Positions 35,320 through 46,835 of a DNA stretch of 64,000 nucleotides are shown here, in pieces. The position numbers were made by a program, and so were the translations under genes. This DNA is from Trebouxia sp. TZW2008 (taxonomy: Eukaryota > Chlorophyta > Trebouxiophyceae > Trebouxiales > Trebouxiaceae). The notes under the pieces are model-generated. The model saw only the letters and a list, made by a program, of their open reading frames with translations. It was not told the DNA's origin and did not search any database. Position 1 is the stretch's first letter, and each line of letters starts with the position of its first letter. Where the stretch lies: positions 124,001-188,000 of the forward strand of contig BDIU01000091.1 of NCBI GenBank assembly GCA_002118135.1, written 5' to 3'.

Positions 35320-36108
35320 AGTTACATTGTCTTGTCTGCTACGCCAGTAGCTTGGAAACGTCATGCATATGAAGCTGTGCTTTGGCCCAGCCTCACCTGC
35401 CAGCAGTGTTATGACATCAGCATGCGGCAGCACTAAAGTCACGTCGGTGCAAAAGCTTAGTATTGTTTGTAGCTGCAGACGATGCTGTCAATATGCCAGC
35501 AGTCTGATGTGTTCCATGCATGCAAGCCATATGGCTTGGACTGGATTTTGCAAGCAGACTTGCTGCAGTTCAGAACGTCAGTGGTGCATGAGCAGGGGCA
35601 TGCCTCATGTGGGTTCATCATTGCTTACGCTTGCAAAGACAATGCAAGTCCTCTGCATCGCGCCGCATGCATGTGCCTGCATATGCTGCTGCATGCATTT
35701 TAGAATAGATCAAACGCTGACTCATGACAGTTGCAACAGCAGCTGATCACTAGGTCTACATGGCTTTCTGTCCCACGCAGAGCCACTGCTATACATGGCG
35801 CACAACGCTGAGTGGTGTAGACTGTAGCAGCGGCACGGTCTCGCAAATCGAATCGCCGTGATTATGTTATTGGCTGCGTGTTCGTAGGTCGTTGGTTCAC
35901 CAGTGATGGCGATAGCGCAATGGGTTCGCAACAGCAGCGCGGCTCGTATGCTGACATACACAGCCAGCGCGTCTCTAGACACCTTGAAGCAGACCACAAA
36001 AAGCAATCCAGGATCAGGCATACCGCCAGGTGAGCGAGTCAAAAATATATTGGGTTGCATCATGTGCTTGTCGAGCCTGTCTGCAAGAGCTTTAAGCTTC
36101 TTGCAGCC
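35320..36108. other. Intergenic region after Fes1
   Basis: No coding region, RNA gene or repeat was recognised. Confidence 0.45.
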
Positions 36109-36406
36109 ATGGCGCTCGCTAGCGCGGCTCTCCTGGGAGTTGTGAGTACTTTCTCATGGTCCAACGTGCTCAACGAAGGCAAGCTTAAAGGTAACGCAGG
36201 TTTTTGGCTTGATCAACTTGACAGCATACCCCGCTGGTTTCAACTCAAATGGCACCTTCATGTCAGGCTTACTAGAAGAAAAGCATCAGAGACAAGAGCT
36301 TGAGCAGCAGCAAGAAGAGCTGCAAGATGAAGGGCAATGGAGTGCAGCTACCGGTCAACTCGCTAATGCAGCGAGACGAGAACTTGAAAGTCTCCTGAGA
36401 CCCTGA
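36109..36406 (+). CDS. Small membrane-anchored protein, unrecognised
   Basis: Two exons (36109-36190 and 36225-36406) join in phase to 87 residues across a 34-bp intron, which is very short for this window. The start is MALASAALLGVVSTFSW, a signal-anchor-like helix. It is followed by KLKAYPAGFNSNGTFMSGLL and a charged helix (EEKHQRQELEQQQEELQ) likely to be a coiled coil. I do not recognise the family; the size and single N-terminal helix suggest a small organellar or ER-membrane subunit, which is inference only. A decayed copy of the end of exon 2 follows the gene at 36440-36525. The very short intron needs transcript support; the alternative is a frame break. Confidence 0.5.
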
Positions 36407-36439
36407 GACCTTGATCTACATCAACACATGTACCGATAC

Positions 36440-36525
36440 CAGTGGAGTGCAACTACCAGCTAAATTGCAAATGCAGCCAGCCAGGAGCTTGCAAGTCTTT
36501 TGAGGCCGTGAGACCTTGATTCAAA
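36440..36525 (+). repeat. Ghost copy of the small gene's 3' end
   Basis: Duplicate of 36335-36415 (shared GGAGTGCA-CTACC, AATGCAGC-AG and GTGAGACCTTGAT or CTGAGACCTTGAT), offset about 105 bp, beyond the stop codon. Confidence 0.8.
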
Positions 36526-36560
36526 ACGACCTTGATTCGAGTCATCACATGTACTCACAC

Positions 36561-36725
36561 CAATTGTCACCCTCTTGCAGCTGCTGCACCTTGCGCGCCG
36601 CCACCTTCTTCTTGAGCCCAGCGCCATCTGCTTGACTAGAAGCGTTCAGAATCTTTGAAAAGCACACCCTTGCAAGGAACAGCTCCTTGAGGCCCTTTGA
36701 CTGCCGGCATGGATGCTGGCCTATG
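36561..36725 (-). CDS. Possible orphan exon on the minus strand
   Basis: Between an acceptor-like CTGCAG (36726-36731) and a donor-like TTG|GTGTGAGT (36560) there is an open stretch reading KGLKELFLARVCFSKIL then GLKKKVAARKVQQLQ. It looks like helical coding sequence, but I could not link it to other exons. Confidence 0.2.
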
Positions 36726-38040
36726 CTGCAGATTTGAGCAGGCCAGCACGCCTCTAAGAGACTTCAGATCTGTTAGCATCATGCAGTATCATTGCTATTG
36801 CAGAGCTTGGTTTGATACTGATTTGATAGTTTTGCCAAGGCTTTGCCCCCCTCAACACAATTATAATTGGCAATGTGGAATTTTTGACTTCTCTGTCTGT
36901 TCCTGCCTTTTGATCTGTGACTACTGCTTGCTCTGAATTTGAAAGTCTTGTTTGTCTTTTTCCATGGTAGTCAGTGTTGGTGAGTGGACGGACTACGACT
37001 GAGCGACGCGTCAGCGTTCCAGCTGATGTGTGAATCTGTTGCTGCCATCAGATATGCGCGTCAGATCCAATCCTGCATGCTTTTGCGCCTGTACGATTGT
37101 AGTACGTGGAGGTGAGGAACAAAAAACACAGCGATGTAACATGTGGGGAGATTCAAGTTGTAAGCGACACAGCCTGCGTTTGCAAGAGTGTGAGCACTCT
37201 TGACTCAGTCTTGAGACTCGAAGGTCACTTGGACATGAGAGTAATTGTGATAACACTCGCACCTAAGCTGACGCATATGCTGCGCAATTCGGCCAAGAAC
37301 ACAGGTTTTTCCATTGCCGCTGCTGTGTCAGCTGTACATGTAGCATGAGCTCTAGCTGCTCTGTAAGTTGTAAGAGCGTGATGACTTTTGCAATTTGCTA
37401 TGCATCACAGCTGATGTGCCATGTTCTCTGCATTAATGCTGCAGCTGATGGGCCATGTTGTCTGCGCCAATTGGCAACATGAAGTGCATTGCAATGCCAA
37501 TTGGCTTGCCGCCTTGAGAATGAAACATGCAAAGGTAGGCACAAAGTTCGTTACAGCGACTTGTCACAAAGTTCCGCTTCACATGCCAGTGGGATTTTGA
37601 CCAGAGGCACAAGGTTCACTGTGTATACACGTAACCTCTTGACAGAACAACCAGAGAAAGCTGAGCTAGAGATCTACAGACCTGAAAACGCACATGCTAC
37701 CCATGAATGTCCATGAGCATCTGTGTAAACATTTATGTGAAAATTGAGTTTTAGAGGGGTACACTGTCATAAATCTACGAAGCATCAGCCAAACTGTACA
37801 TACAATGCAATGCCCTTCCTTGCCATCATCATCATCATCATTATCATCATCATCATCATCATCATTGTCTTGTCATCATCATGACTGTCTACAAGTACAA
37901 TACTGACTAGTCAAAAGAAACTTTCAAGCGTTACAATCTTTCAAAATCATCTCAAACATGACCCCATGTTGTGACAGCATGCTGGTTTGGACAAACCGCA
38001 TGTGTACATTGTATATACAGTGTACATTCCGTGTCCAGAA
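36726..38040. other. Intergenic region with an ATC microsatellite
   Basis: No gene could be supported. Open stretches near 37106-37348 and 37489-37716 have no family resemblance or clear splice context. Confidence 0.4.
37826..37883. repeat. (CAT)n microsatellite
   Basis: About 15 CAT units with a few interruptions; a further short run is at 37874-37883. Confidence 0.95.
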
Positions 38041-38340
38041 GTATCACACAATGCCTGATAGCAGGCAATCCCAATCTTGAGGCTCTGATTGGCTCAGTAG
38101 GAAACCCAGGCATGAAAATGAACCCAGGAACATGTCATATCTCGACCATGGCAGGATGCCAACTTTGCACAACTGCTGTGGGACCACTGAAGATGTCATT
38201 GTCATATCTCCCGCACAGCATGGTGATGGGTTCCCATAGCTCCTGTGGCAAGTCTGACCACTGCAGTTTTGCACGTCACATCTCGTCTACAGCATATTGA
38301 CAGCTTCACAGAGTGACTGTTGTAACTCCCAAATTCCACG
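38040..38340 (-). repeat. Ghost copies of the PLAT gene's last-exon end
   Basis: Three diverged copies of the terminal coding segment and stop region (real end 38341-38420) continue past the stop, sharing CATATCTCG-CCATGGCA-G-TG and GTGG-ACT-C-ACCACTGCA blocks. Confidence 0.75.
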
Positions 38341-41300
38341 TCAAATTTCGTCCATGGCATGTTGACGGCTTGGTAGAGGCACTGTGGTAACTCCAACCAC
38401 TGCAAGTTTCCACATCATGAAGCCCAAAACGCCAGTCATCATTTGCCTGGCCTCAGCGATCTGAGTTGTGGTGGCGCCAGAACTGCCATCTGGGCTCCAA
38501 TTTTGGATTGCCCAAACGCCGGTCAGAGCCATTGCTGTCAGAAAGCCGAATCTCAGGGAGGGATTGCCAGTAATACGCTGAATAGTATGTGCTATTGGTA
38601 CACGCTGCAGGCACCACATCCCTTGTTCACTTTTGCTCAGCAGTCTGAGCCAACATACACATTAACACAGCACCACTACACCATCACTGCATTTGGCTCT
38701 AGCCCCCTTTCAGGCTCTAGGGCGGTTGAGAGCAAAATTGCTACCCAAGCCTTTGATCAGAATTGTTTGGGGCCAGTTCATTGCCTCAAGTTGCACCTAG
38801 CTGTGTCATAGAATCTCAGTAGAAAGCAGTGTTAACAATGCTGCTGCTGCTGCTAAGGATGGTGAAAACAGCCCAAGAAGAGAGGGCAGGCTTATTGTGT
38901 GCCCAACTGACCCTGGCAAAGGTCCTTTAAGACACTTTCTTGTGTGCTGACTATCGACAGTTTGCAATGCTAGGCATGCAGTCCAACTGTCTGCCCAACT
39001 AGCCTTGGCAAAGGTCCTGTTAGGCACTTTCTTTGTGCATGATGTCAACAATTTGCACTGCCATAGCCATGCAGTCTGATTGTCTCCTGTTGGACGCTTT
39101 CTTTGTGCATGAAATCAAGGTTTTGCAATGCCATAGGCATGCAGTCCAAATGTCTGCGCAACTCACCTTGGCAAAGGTCCTGTTGGGCACTTTGCTAGGG
39201 ATAGAATCCACGCTCTGCTGCAGCAGCCACTGGTACCCCAAGGCAGCTGACCCCCCTACAGCAAAGGGGTAGGCCGCCTGGGCCCCCCCTGCTGACATAG
39301 CGATGAGGGTGCCGCACGCCACGAGGAAGGCTGTGGTGGACATGAGGCGGCTCTTCAGCTCCTTGTAACCCATCATGCCCATGGCATGTAGTGCTGCTGC
39401 TTGATCCTGTAAATGCAAATATCAAACATCAGACAATGCAGGCATGTGAATGCAAAAGCCCTGCATGCAACTCAACTTGTGACGCCCTGCAGTATGAGCC
39501 CATGGCATGCAGTGCTGCTGCTTTGCTCCTGCATATCCAGACCCAATGTAACAGTTCTCATGGGCATCTGTGGCACAGTTGACATCAGGCGGCTCTTGAG
39601 TTCCTTGTAACCCATCATGCCCATGGCATGCAACGCTGCTGCTTGATCCTGGACATCCACACATAGCAAGTGCATCCTGTTGTGGTTGGTCAATGGCATA
39701 TACAGCAGGTGAGACCTTGACTCTGTTGACAGCACGACACCTGTGTACCGGATCGTACAATTTCACATACACTGAGAAGGGTGCATGTAGAGGGTGTGGT
39801 GCATACTTGTCACAGCAACTGATTGATAACACAGTACCAAGGGTGTCAATGCATTGAGCTGTAAGCACATATGCAGGCAGGAGCATCAAGCAGGTCTTGC
39901 CTTGGAAAGAACAACTGCTGTCTCTCCAGAGCCGTACACCACTGACTCTGAGGGCACAGGGCTCAAGTACTCAGCGTTCTTGTCAGCTCTGTAGCCAAGC
40001 CGTTGCCGGCACAGAAATCTGCAGAAGCAACTTGACATGAGGAGAATTGTTCACAGCAAGATTGAAGACCCCATCTTTCTTGAACACATTTGACATGCTA
40101 CTTGCTGTTGACAGGTAGATCAGCAATTAGCTGCAGACAGTGTCCCACGTGTTGGCTTGAGGACATTCTACACCAGCTCAGCATGCAAAAGGACAAGGCT
40201 GTCACAGTGAAACACAGCCTTGATTTTGAAGTTTGTTGTTTTACAGCATAAGTAAACACACATATTGACCTGCACATGCTGTGCAAATTGTGAGAATGTT
40301 CTGCGCTTCTCTTCATGTGTAGGCTCTGTCAATCCTCTCCCTGACTGACTGCAAGCATGTCAGTCTGAATGCATAAGCTACTCAGCTTTGGGTTGCTATT
40401 CCTCTGGCCACTGTGGCAGATGATTGATTTATTGCAGCAATTAGCTTGACTGCCGCATGACAGTACCGTAGGTGATCAGCTCGGCGAGGTCAGTGTAGCA
40501 GTCGGCGAGGTCATTGGCACCCAAACTCTGCTCTGACTTCAAATTTCGCTGATACAGCTCGGGAGGTGGTTTAGCAAAATTGATCTTAAAACCTCGCTCA
40601 TACTGCAGGCCAAATCAGATCTCACTGGTGACTCATTTAATCTCACCGCTAAAACACTCAGTGTAAATGCCCTCTAACTGCATGCTGACAAGGGCAACAA
40701 TGTGCCACATGGTGGGCGTGGCACATCATGAGCTTGAGTACTGGTGATTGAGATTCACCTGTCCACGTGGCCACTTTGTGATGAGGCAACAGTGTCCACC
40801 TCAGTTGAAGCATGTGATGATTGATGCGCATGTACCTGTCTACATCACCACTGCGGGATGCACCTCACCAGGAAGCATGTGATGATTTACGAGTGTGTAC
40901 CTGTCTACATGACCACTGCGGGATGAGGCAACAGTGATCTCGTCCACTTGCCAGCCCCCCTGCTCAGGACCCACCAGCAGCCCCACCAGGGGCCCTAGCT
41001 CAGGACCTGTTGCCATACACAAATGGGTGAGAGTTGAATATAAGTGTGTGCTGGATGATGGCTCAGATTTACCTTGCTCAAGAAGAAACTCCCAACAATC
41101 CTGTATGCAATGCTCACAATGGGGCAGAAAAGAAGCAGCATCAATCCCGTCCAGTAATATGTTGATATAACGACTGCATTGGTCACCAAGACAAATGTAC
41201 TTAGATCAAATTGTCCTTACTCAGAAGTACCGCTGTAGTCAGACTGCAGTGCTTGGTTTGCAGTTACATCGTCCTTACATTGCAATGTCTATACAACAAG

Positions 41301-42793
41301 TGTCCATATCTCAAGAGATTACGATACATGCAACGCAAAAGTAAAATGGATCATCAACTGCACAGCTGGGCGACTACTGTTACTGTTTATTGCTTGGCAT
41401 GAACAGATGCAGTGGAAAGACACATACCCAAGAAGCAGACCTCGTCTATTGAGCCTGATTGGAACCGCTGCTTGATGACTGTCTTGCCTGTGTGCAAGCT
41501 GAGGTTTTTGCAGTTGGCGCCCACATCACTGCCAGCAGCCTGCACACTATGGCAATGGCTGAAACAAACTGCACTTGTGGCAACAAACAGAGCATCGACT
41601 TGTTCACATGTGACAACTTTTGTTTGCAAGCAACAACATCACTGTTAGCAGCCTGCACACTATGGCAACGGCTCAATCAAACTGTACTTGTGGCACCAAT
41701 CAAGACATCATGTGGAAGAGATGATAACCTTCGTCTGTAAGCAACGACATTACTGTTAGCAGCCTGTATACTATTGCAAGAGCTGTTTCAACTTGCCCTT
41801 GTGTCAACAGCCAGAACACCATCTTTTTCACATGTGACGCTTTTGACTTACAAGCACATGTTTGGCAACTGCACTGTGTGGAAACAGTTGGATCAAACTG
41901 CATTTGTGGTAGGAGCTGCCGTGCGCAAGTATGCTGTCTGTGATCATCAAATGTGACACGCTCCAGCCACAAACCTATGTTGTGCTAGTGTGCTCTGTGG
42001 GTTCAGCTCTGTTCATTCCAGGCAGGAAGCCTGCGAGCCAGGCCCGAAGGCCTTGCTAGGCATGTGTAGTCACAAGCAAGTGTCTTTGAGCAATCTAGTC
42101 TGTACACAAGCACTGCAACTGCATTGCACGGCAACCAGTTTGCTCACCTTGCATATCTCGAACAGCTCCTTTTCTGTGGCGTCAGGGTCACTTAGCGGAT
42201 GAGCCTTGTGCATGAAACACGAGCCATCCTGACCCACAAGGCCAAGCCAGACGCCCGCATCCAGTTCTGTCATGCCTGATCCCCGGGAAGCTCCTGTGCA
42301 CAACCTGACTGTGTACACTGTTTGTACAGCTGCTTCCTGGCTTGCACCATCCTTAGCAGGTACCTACGGAGTGAAAGGCTGGCTTAAGCACAACTGTATC
42401 ACCGCTGGACAGCACACCGCTCCCTCTGCAAGCTGTGAGACACAGCAAGAAAGTGACCTTTGCAGGAGATCAGACAGCAGGAAGGCTGACTGGCAAGCGG
42501 GAAGTACTATGATGGCTGAAAAGATCGCAGAAACGGCCGGAATGGAGAGCCTTTACCTTCGAGGTGACACTGCAAAGTCGGTTGGGACACGGCAGGTTGC
42601 GAGCGAAGGTCTGGTTTGGGGACCACTTTGATACCTGCAGACCGTCTTCAGTTGCGCATCTTATCCTTGGTCGGTGACGTCGATCTGCGCGTGGTGCGAA
42701 GAACTGCTTTGAGGGACCGGGCAAGACGGTAACGCCTCGCTCAAGCGTAAACGAGGTTTGCTGCATATCAATCACAAGCCTCTGGAGCGGCAC
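38341..42793 (-). CDS. Plastid PLAT/LH2-domain protein with C-terminal membrane domain
   Basis: Seven exons downward: 42793-42557, 42363-42148, 41467-41428, 41006-40901, 40018-39901, 39406-39167 and 38604-38341, about 406 residues, all phases consistent. The start (42793, or in-frame ATG 42766) gives an R/S/T-rich transit-like sequence with RIRCATEDG as a plausible cleavage region. A PLAT/LH2 fold follows: VYTVRLCTGASRGSGMTELD, VWLGLVGQDG, RFQSGSIDEVCFLGPELGPL and GWQVDEITVASS. Then four predicted helices: STTAFLVACGTLIAMSAGG, AYPFAVGGSAALGYQWLL, LRFGFLTAMALTGVWAI and VLGFMMWKLAVVGVTTV. The helix part recalls the ATP-synthase-I-like domain of the plant CGL160 assembly factor, but that link is tentative. 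A thylakoid or envelope location is inferred. Intron 5 has a GC donor. Confidence 0.72.
38880..39165 (-). repeat. Ghost copies of the PLAT exon 6 / intron 6 junction
   Basis: About three copies of GCC(T/C)AACAGG(A)CCTTTGCCA(A)G plus flank lie just downstream of exon 6 (minus-strand direction), spaced about 90 bp and alternating with a GCCTATGGCATTGCA-like block. Confidence 0.8.
39480..39660 (-). repeat. Ghost copies of PLAT exon 6 start
   Basis: Copies of CAGGATCAAGCAGCAGC and CATGGGCATGATGGGTTACA lie upstream of the real exon 6 (39406), at about 39600-39655, with a more decayed copy at 39495-39540. Confidence 0.85.
40733..40900 (-). repeat. Ghost copies of PLAT exon 4 3' end
   Basis: Two copies of the segment GCAGTGGT-ATGTAGACAGGTAC plus intron start follow exon 4 (about 40840-40900 and 40745-40830). 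Each keeps a donor-like GTACA or GTGAAT. Confidence 0.85.
41162..41302 (+). repeat. Dispersed repeat family A, copy 4 (PLAT intron 3)
   Basis: A diverged copy: TAACGACTGCATTGGTCACC, AATTGTCCTTACTCAGA, TTACATCGTCCTTACATTG and ACAACAAGTGTCC. Confidence 0.65.
41485..41940. repeat. Four-unit tandem repeat in PLAT intron 2
   Basis: Units of about 115-125 bp share ACATCACTG-TAGCAGCCTG, CACACTATGGCAA-GGCT and AAACTGCACTTGTGG, with a TTCACATGTGAC block between. They do not obviously come from an exon. Confidence 0.82.
42030..42135 (+). repeat. Dispersed repeat family C, copy 1 (PLAT intron 2)
   Basis: About 100 bp with AGGCCTTGCTAGGCATGT, AAGTGTCTTTG and CTAGTCTGTACACA. Its counterpart is at 53861-53960. 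Confidence 0.75.
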
Positions 42794-43361
42794 GCCTCAG
42801 TGACAAAGGTCGCTGGTGTTCCACCTTCTGCTTTGCCGCTGCTGGGACCGTGCCGCTTAAGCAACAAACAGTCCCGGCAGTTGACAGTAGCGCGCTCAAA
42901 TCTAGCTGTAGATTTGATCATACTGACTCAGTCTGCTTGACTGTGAAAACTGGCATAAACTATTACGGTATCTGTAACACATGGGAGTCCATGTGCGAGT
43001 AAGGCGAAACGCCAGCAGCTGTGCAACAGGGAGAAGCAATAGCAGCGCTCTACTGCGCGACGCAACATTGCGTGTTAACCCTCCCGCTCGGTCTGAGGAT
43101 ATTGTGAGTAGAGCTGCGCCATGGAGCCAACGAAAGCTCCGTGGGCACACCCCCCAAGACAGGATGCGATCGCAAGCCTTGCGCCCCCGTCTGCGCGACC
43201 ATCTTCGGCATCAGCCGTGACGCCGGCGGCTACAGGTGGGCTTCCAAGTTCATAAATCACAGAGTTGCGTTGACTCAAGTCATGCGCGAAGGGGCTTCAG
43301 CTTGTTAATCGGCTTCGTAGGGCCAACAAGCCATCTCAGGAGTACAGGACGACCTGTTGAT
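42794..43361. promoter_or_regulatory. Divergent region between PLAT and PTPA genes
   Basis: The two genes are head to head. No TATA-like or other motif was convincing; a 5' non-coding exon for PTPA may lie here. Confidence 0.45.
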
Positions 43362-45225
43362 ATGGTGATCAAGGCAGAGCCAAAGATGCCAGACGCAGTC
43401 GTGAGCTCCGATCATTACCAGCCTGCAGAACGCAGAATAGCAAACGCGGCCGACCTGCAGAAGTTTTTGAGATCAGCAGCTCTGAAGGATTTCATGGGGT
43501 TTGTGTTGGCATTGAATGAAGCAGCACAAGGAAGCCCGATCTCTGCAGAAAGTCATCCATCAGCAGCTGTCAACAGTGTTGTTGAAGTGCTCAGCACACT
43601 TGACACTTGGGTGGACCAGAACCCCCCTGCTAAGCAAGCTCTGCGCTATGGCAACCCATCGTATAGAGACTGGTTTGCCAGACTGAGCAGTAATGCAGAC
43701 CAGCTGTTGAAAACCATCCTGCCATCTCCCATGTCTGCAGCAGCCATTGAACTGAAGCCTATACTGTGTGACAGCTTTGGCAACAAAACCAGAATAGATT
43801 ATGGCACTGGGCATGAGACCACTTTCTGCATTCTTTTGTATTGCTTAGCCAAGTTAGGAGTGTTCAGTGAACAGGACAAGCTGCCCTTAGTCACCCATGC
43901 CTTCTCCAAATACTTGCGACTTATGCGTAAGATCCAGACGACCTACTGGTGAGGCTGACTAATCCATATTCAGCTGAATGATGCCATGCGTGCCACCTGC
44001 ACCACTTGCAAGCATGGCTGCATTTCCATGACATCATGCCCCTGCTCAGTACACCAATGTCTCAAACGCTCCCGTAAGTTTGAAAAATGACAGCAATGGT
44101 CGTTGACAAGCAACATGCGAGCTTTCTGCATCTGCGCTGGTTCTCTCAATCAATGAATGACTCAAGTTTATTGTGTCAGGACTTTGCCGAGGGGATCCAC
44201 AGACAATGACACATTGATCCTTTCAGCACAGTGTCCAGACTTTTTCATGCAAGTATTGGTGTGGCAATTCAGGTTAGAGCCAGCTGGGTCACATGGGGTG
44301 TGGGGCCTGGATGACTACCAATTTCTGCCCTTCATCTGGGGCAGTTCACAGCTGATCAACCACCCAAGCATCACCCCCAACAGCATTCACAACCAGAGTG
44401 TTCTTGACGCCAATGCCAAGGACTACCTGTACCTGGGATGCATCAAATTTGTTAAACATGTAAGTTTGCCATGTGTACAAGGCAGTTCATTCATTTGACA
44501 TGAGCCCTTTCTGTGAGGCAGAGGGGACAAGCCTTGCATGGACACTGAGTTTGCTGCAGAGCATCTAATAGTGATGTAAGTAATGAGTCTGAAGCTCAAG
44601 GGTGTCAGTGTTGAGTAATGCTTGGTCTGCAAGAAGTGCTTTGTCATAAGCATGCTGGTCAAAACTTGATTGCAGCTTGAGTCCCGAAAAGCATTGACAC
44701 TCACTATTGCTTGGGCGCTCAGGACCAATCAGGCTCAATGCTTGAATGGCCAACATTCAAATACAGTTTTTGACTGAGGTGCAGGTGAAGAAAGGTCCTC
44801 TGGCAGAGACATCACCAATGCTCAATGACATCAGTGCTGTTCCAACTTGGTCCAAGGCAAGCAATCTAGCAATCACTCCCTGAATACTGTCAGTGCCCTG
44901 ATATTGTTTGTGCACTATTGCATGCTTGGCGCACATCAACCCCACAGTACAGCGAGCTGATGTACAGCATTAGGCCCTGCTTGCTTATCATCAACATAGC
45001 TTGGGCCATTCATTCATGAATGTGTAAAGCAGCTGCAACACTGTTGTCTTTGTTCCGTCGGATGTGTGCTTTCATGCTTGCAATGATGATGGCTTGATTG
45101 ATGCAACGCAGGTCAACACTGGAATGATCAAGATGTACCAGGTGGAGGTTTTGTCAAAGTTTCCCATCATGCAGCACATGCTGTTTGGCAGCCTGTTTCC
45201 GTTTGATGGTACGGATAGTGCGTGA
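43362..45225 (+). CDS. Phosphotyrosyl phosphatase activator (PTPA), PP2A activator / prolyl isomerase
   Basis: Activates and loads metal into the PP2A catalytic subunit in cytosol and nucleus. Exons: 43362-43948, 44273-44459, 44785-44856 and 45112-45225, about 319 residues, in frame. Family motifs are intact: [14 protein letters not shown] (ATP and PP2A contact), [65 protein letters not shown] and [18 protein letters not shown]. The product ends soon after MLFGSLFPF, as usual for the family. ATG 43362 ([11 protein letters not shown]) places the first conserved segment normally. Intron 3 uses a GC donor (AAG|GCAAGC). It is divergent from the PLAT gene and convergent with the OTU gene. Confidence 0.96.
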
Positions 45226-45517
45226 ATAGAGACAGTAGTGTGAAAATTTTGGAGCACCAAAAGTCACATACTGATTGCAGTACCAGCTATGATCTTGAAG
45301 CGTGGATAGACTGTTTCACACTCAACTGCTACACAAGTGAGAACCGCAACCTGGCAGGACAATCATGTAGAGCTTAAGCAGGACTAGTTTCAGATGCAGC
45401 CAGCACCAACATGCAACTGATCACTAACATATGCTGACTAGGCTTGCAGTGACAGATTTCATTCGAGGCATGAACAAGTGCACATGCATCTGCCCAAGCA
45501 GACTATCCAGACAGCTG

Positions 45518-46324
45518 TTACAGTTTGGACTTTGCAGAGTCAGTAACGAGCAAGTCATAGTGTCCGATGCCATTGAACAGCACCTTGACAGGGTCTTTGT
45601 CCTGTTGGTCTGAAAGGTATGTTGACATGACTTGCAAACCAGTTGCGCCATTCATGTACACTTCAACAGTTCTGTGCAGGCAATCAGGCACTACTGACAG
45701 CTCAGGCTCTCCTCCCCATGTGTATGATTGTGACATGCGTTCAATGTATTCATCAAAGTCCAGCTCAAGGAAAGGGCTGATGTCATCTCGCTTGTCGTGC
45801 ATCTTGTCACAGACTTGTTTGCGAAGCTGGTCTGCTGCCTGTTGCTCCTCAGGCAGCTTCAGAGCTTTCCCTGCATTGCACACAGCCAGCACTGATGGTT
45901 GCATTATATCGCTGGCAAATGTTTGCAGTGAAAACTCTGCGTGCCAATGCAGCAACAAGTCACTGGCGTACAAGTGTTGCAACACATACACAATATCACG
46001 AAAGTGAGGAAAGCACCTAGCTGCTGCAATAGAATTATATTTGCAACATACCGCTGATGCAAAAGCGTGGAACAGTCACAAAAGACGTGCATACTGATGG
46101 CTTACTGCAGAAACGGACATTGGATGTTTACCATGCTCAAGCAAGTGGGCGCCTTGCACTAAGGCTCGGAACATGCACCGCCCATCTCCACTGATGCGCC
46201 ATAGCCTTAGCTGGACAGGGGCGATGTATACGTAAGCAGCGCTGCTATCAGGTACAGCTGCAGCCTTCACAGTGGAGCGCAGCGTTGAGCCCCGGTGTGA
46301 GATCTCTGCGCATCCAGCAAACAT
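45518..46324 (-). CDS. OTU-domain cysteine protease (deubiquitinase-like)
   Basis: Papain-like ubiquitin protease fold. Two exons (46324-46132 and 45870-45518) give 181 residues in frame. The catalytic loop GDGRCMFRAL has the expected Asp and Cys. The general-base His is in NGIGHYDLL near the C-terminus. Between them lie KRDDISPFLELDFDEYIERM and WGGEPELSVV, where OTUs usually have W-G-x-x-x-E-L. At about 180 residues it is little more than the bare domain, like small plant OTUs of the OTLD/OTU6-like kind; substrate and linkage preference are not predictable. About 510 bp separate it from the divergent SAP30-like gene. Confidence 0.9.
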
Positions 46325-46835
46325 TCGTGTTGGTCTAACAAGGATGTTTGAGAGCTTGACTCCATATACCTGACTTCCAGGCGGTTTTGGTGAAACAGTG
46401 ATCAGGCGTTACGCGAGACTGCGTGGTCCGGCAACTTTGCACTCGCGGTGTTCGACGCGCAAGGGCTGTCGCGTTACAAATTGCGCGGCTTGTGCATGAT
46501 GCGGATACGCTGTGAAGCATGCCAGCGCTGTATACAGGAAGCGAGACAGGTGCTGTGTGCCATCAGCGCTGAGTTGTCGCAAATGGTGGCGTTACGGATG
46601 CCTGTTTTGGCAACCAAGCTCTGAATGCTTAAACAGCTCAAAGTGCATTCTTGCGGCACGACTTGCTTGTTTGCTAGCTAGCTGTTATCGAGCTTCAGCA
46701 TCACTCGTCGGGTGTTCCAATTGTTGCTTGATCTGTAACAAGCCTGGTTCCTGTTGCGATCAGTCCACAGCGCAAAGTCCCGCCGGTTTAAGCTGTCTGA
46801 GTCAGTTTGCTGAATCATCGTATTCAGCACCAAGT
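46325..46835. promoter_or_regulatory. Divergent region between OTU and SAP30-like genes
   Basis: It is somewhat enriched in CpG-containing motifs compared with introns, as in the other divergent regions here. No specific element was recognised. Confidence 0.4.

Noticed and set aside
40460..40600. Extra exon of the PLAT gene (ERGFKINFAKPPPEL...)
   Set aside because: The stretch is open between splice-like signals, but its phase does not fit between the flanking exons, which join directly in frame. It is left as unexplained open sequence.
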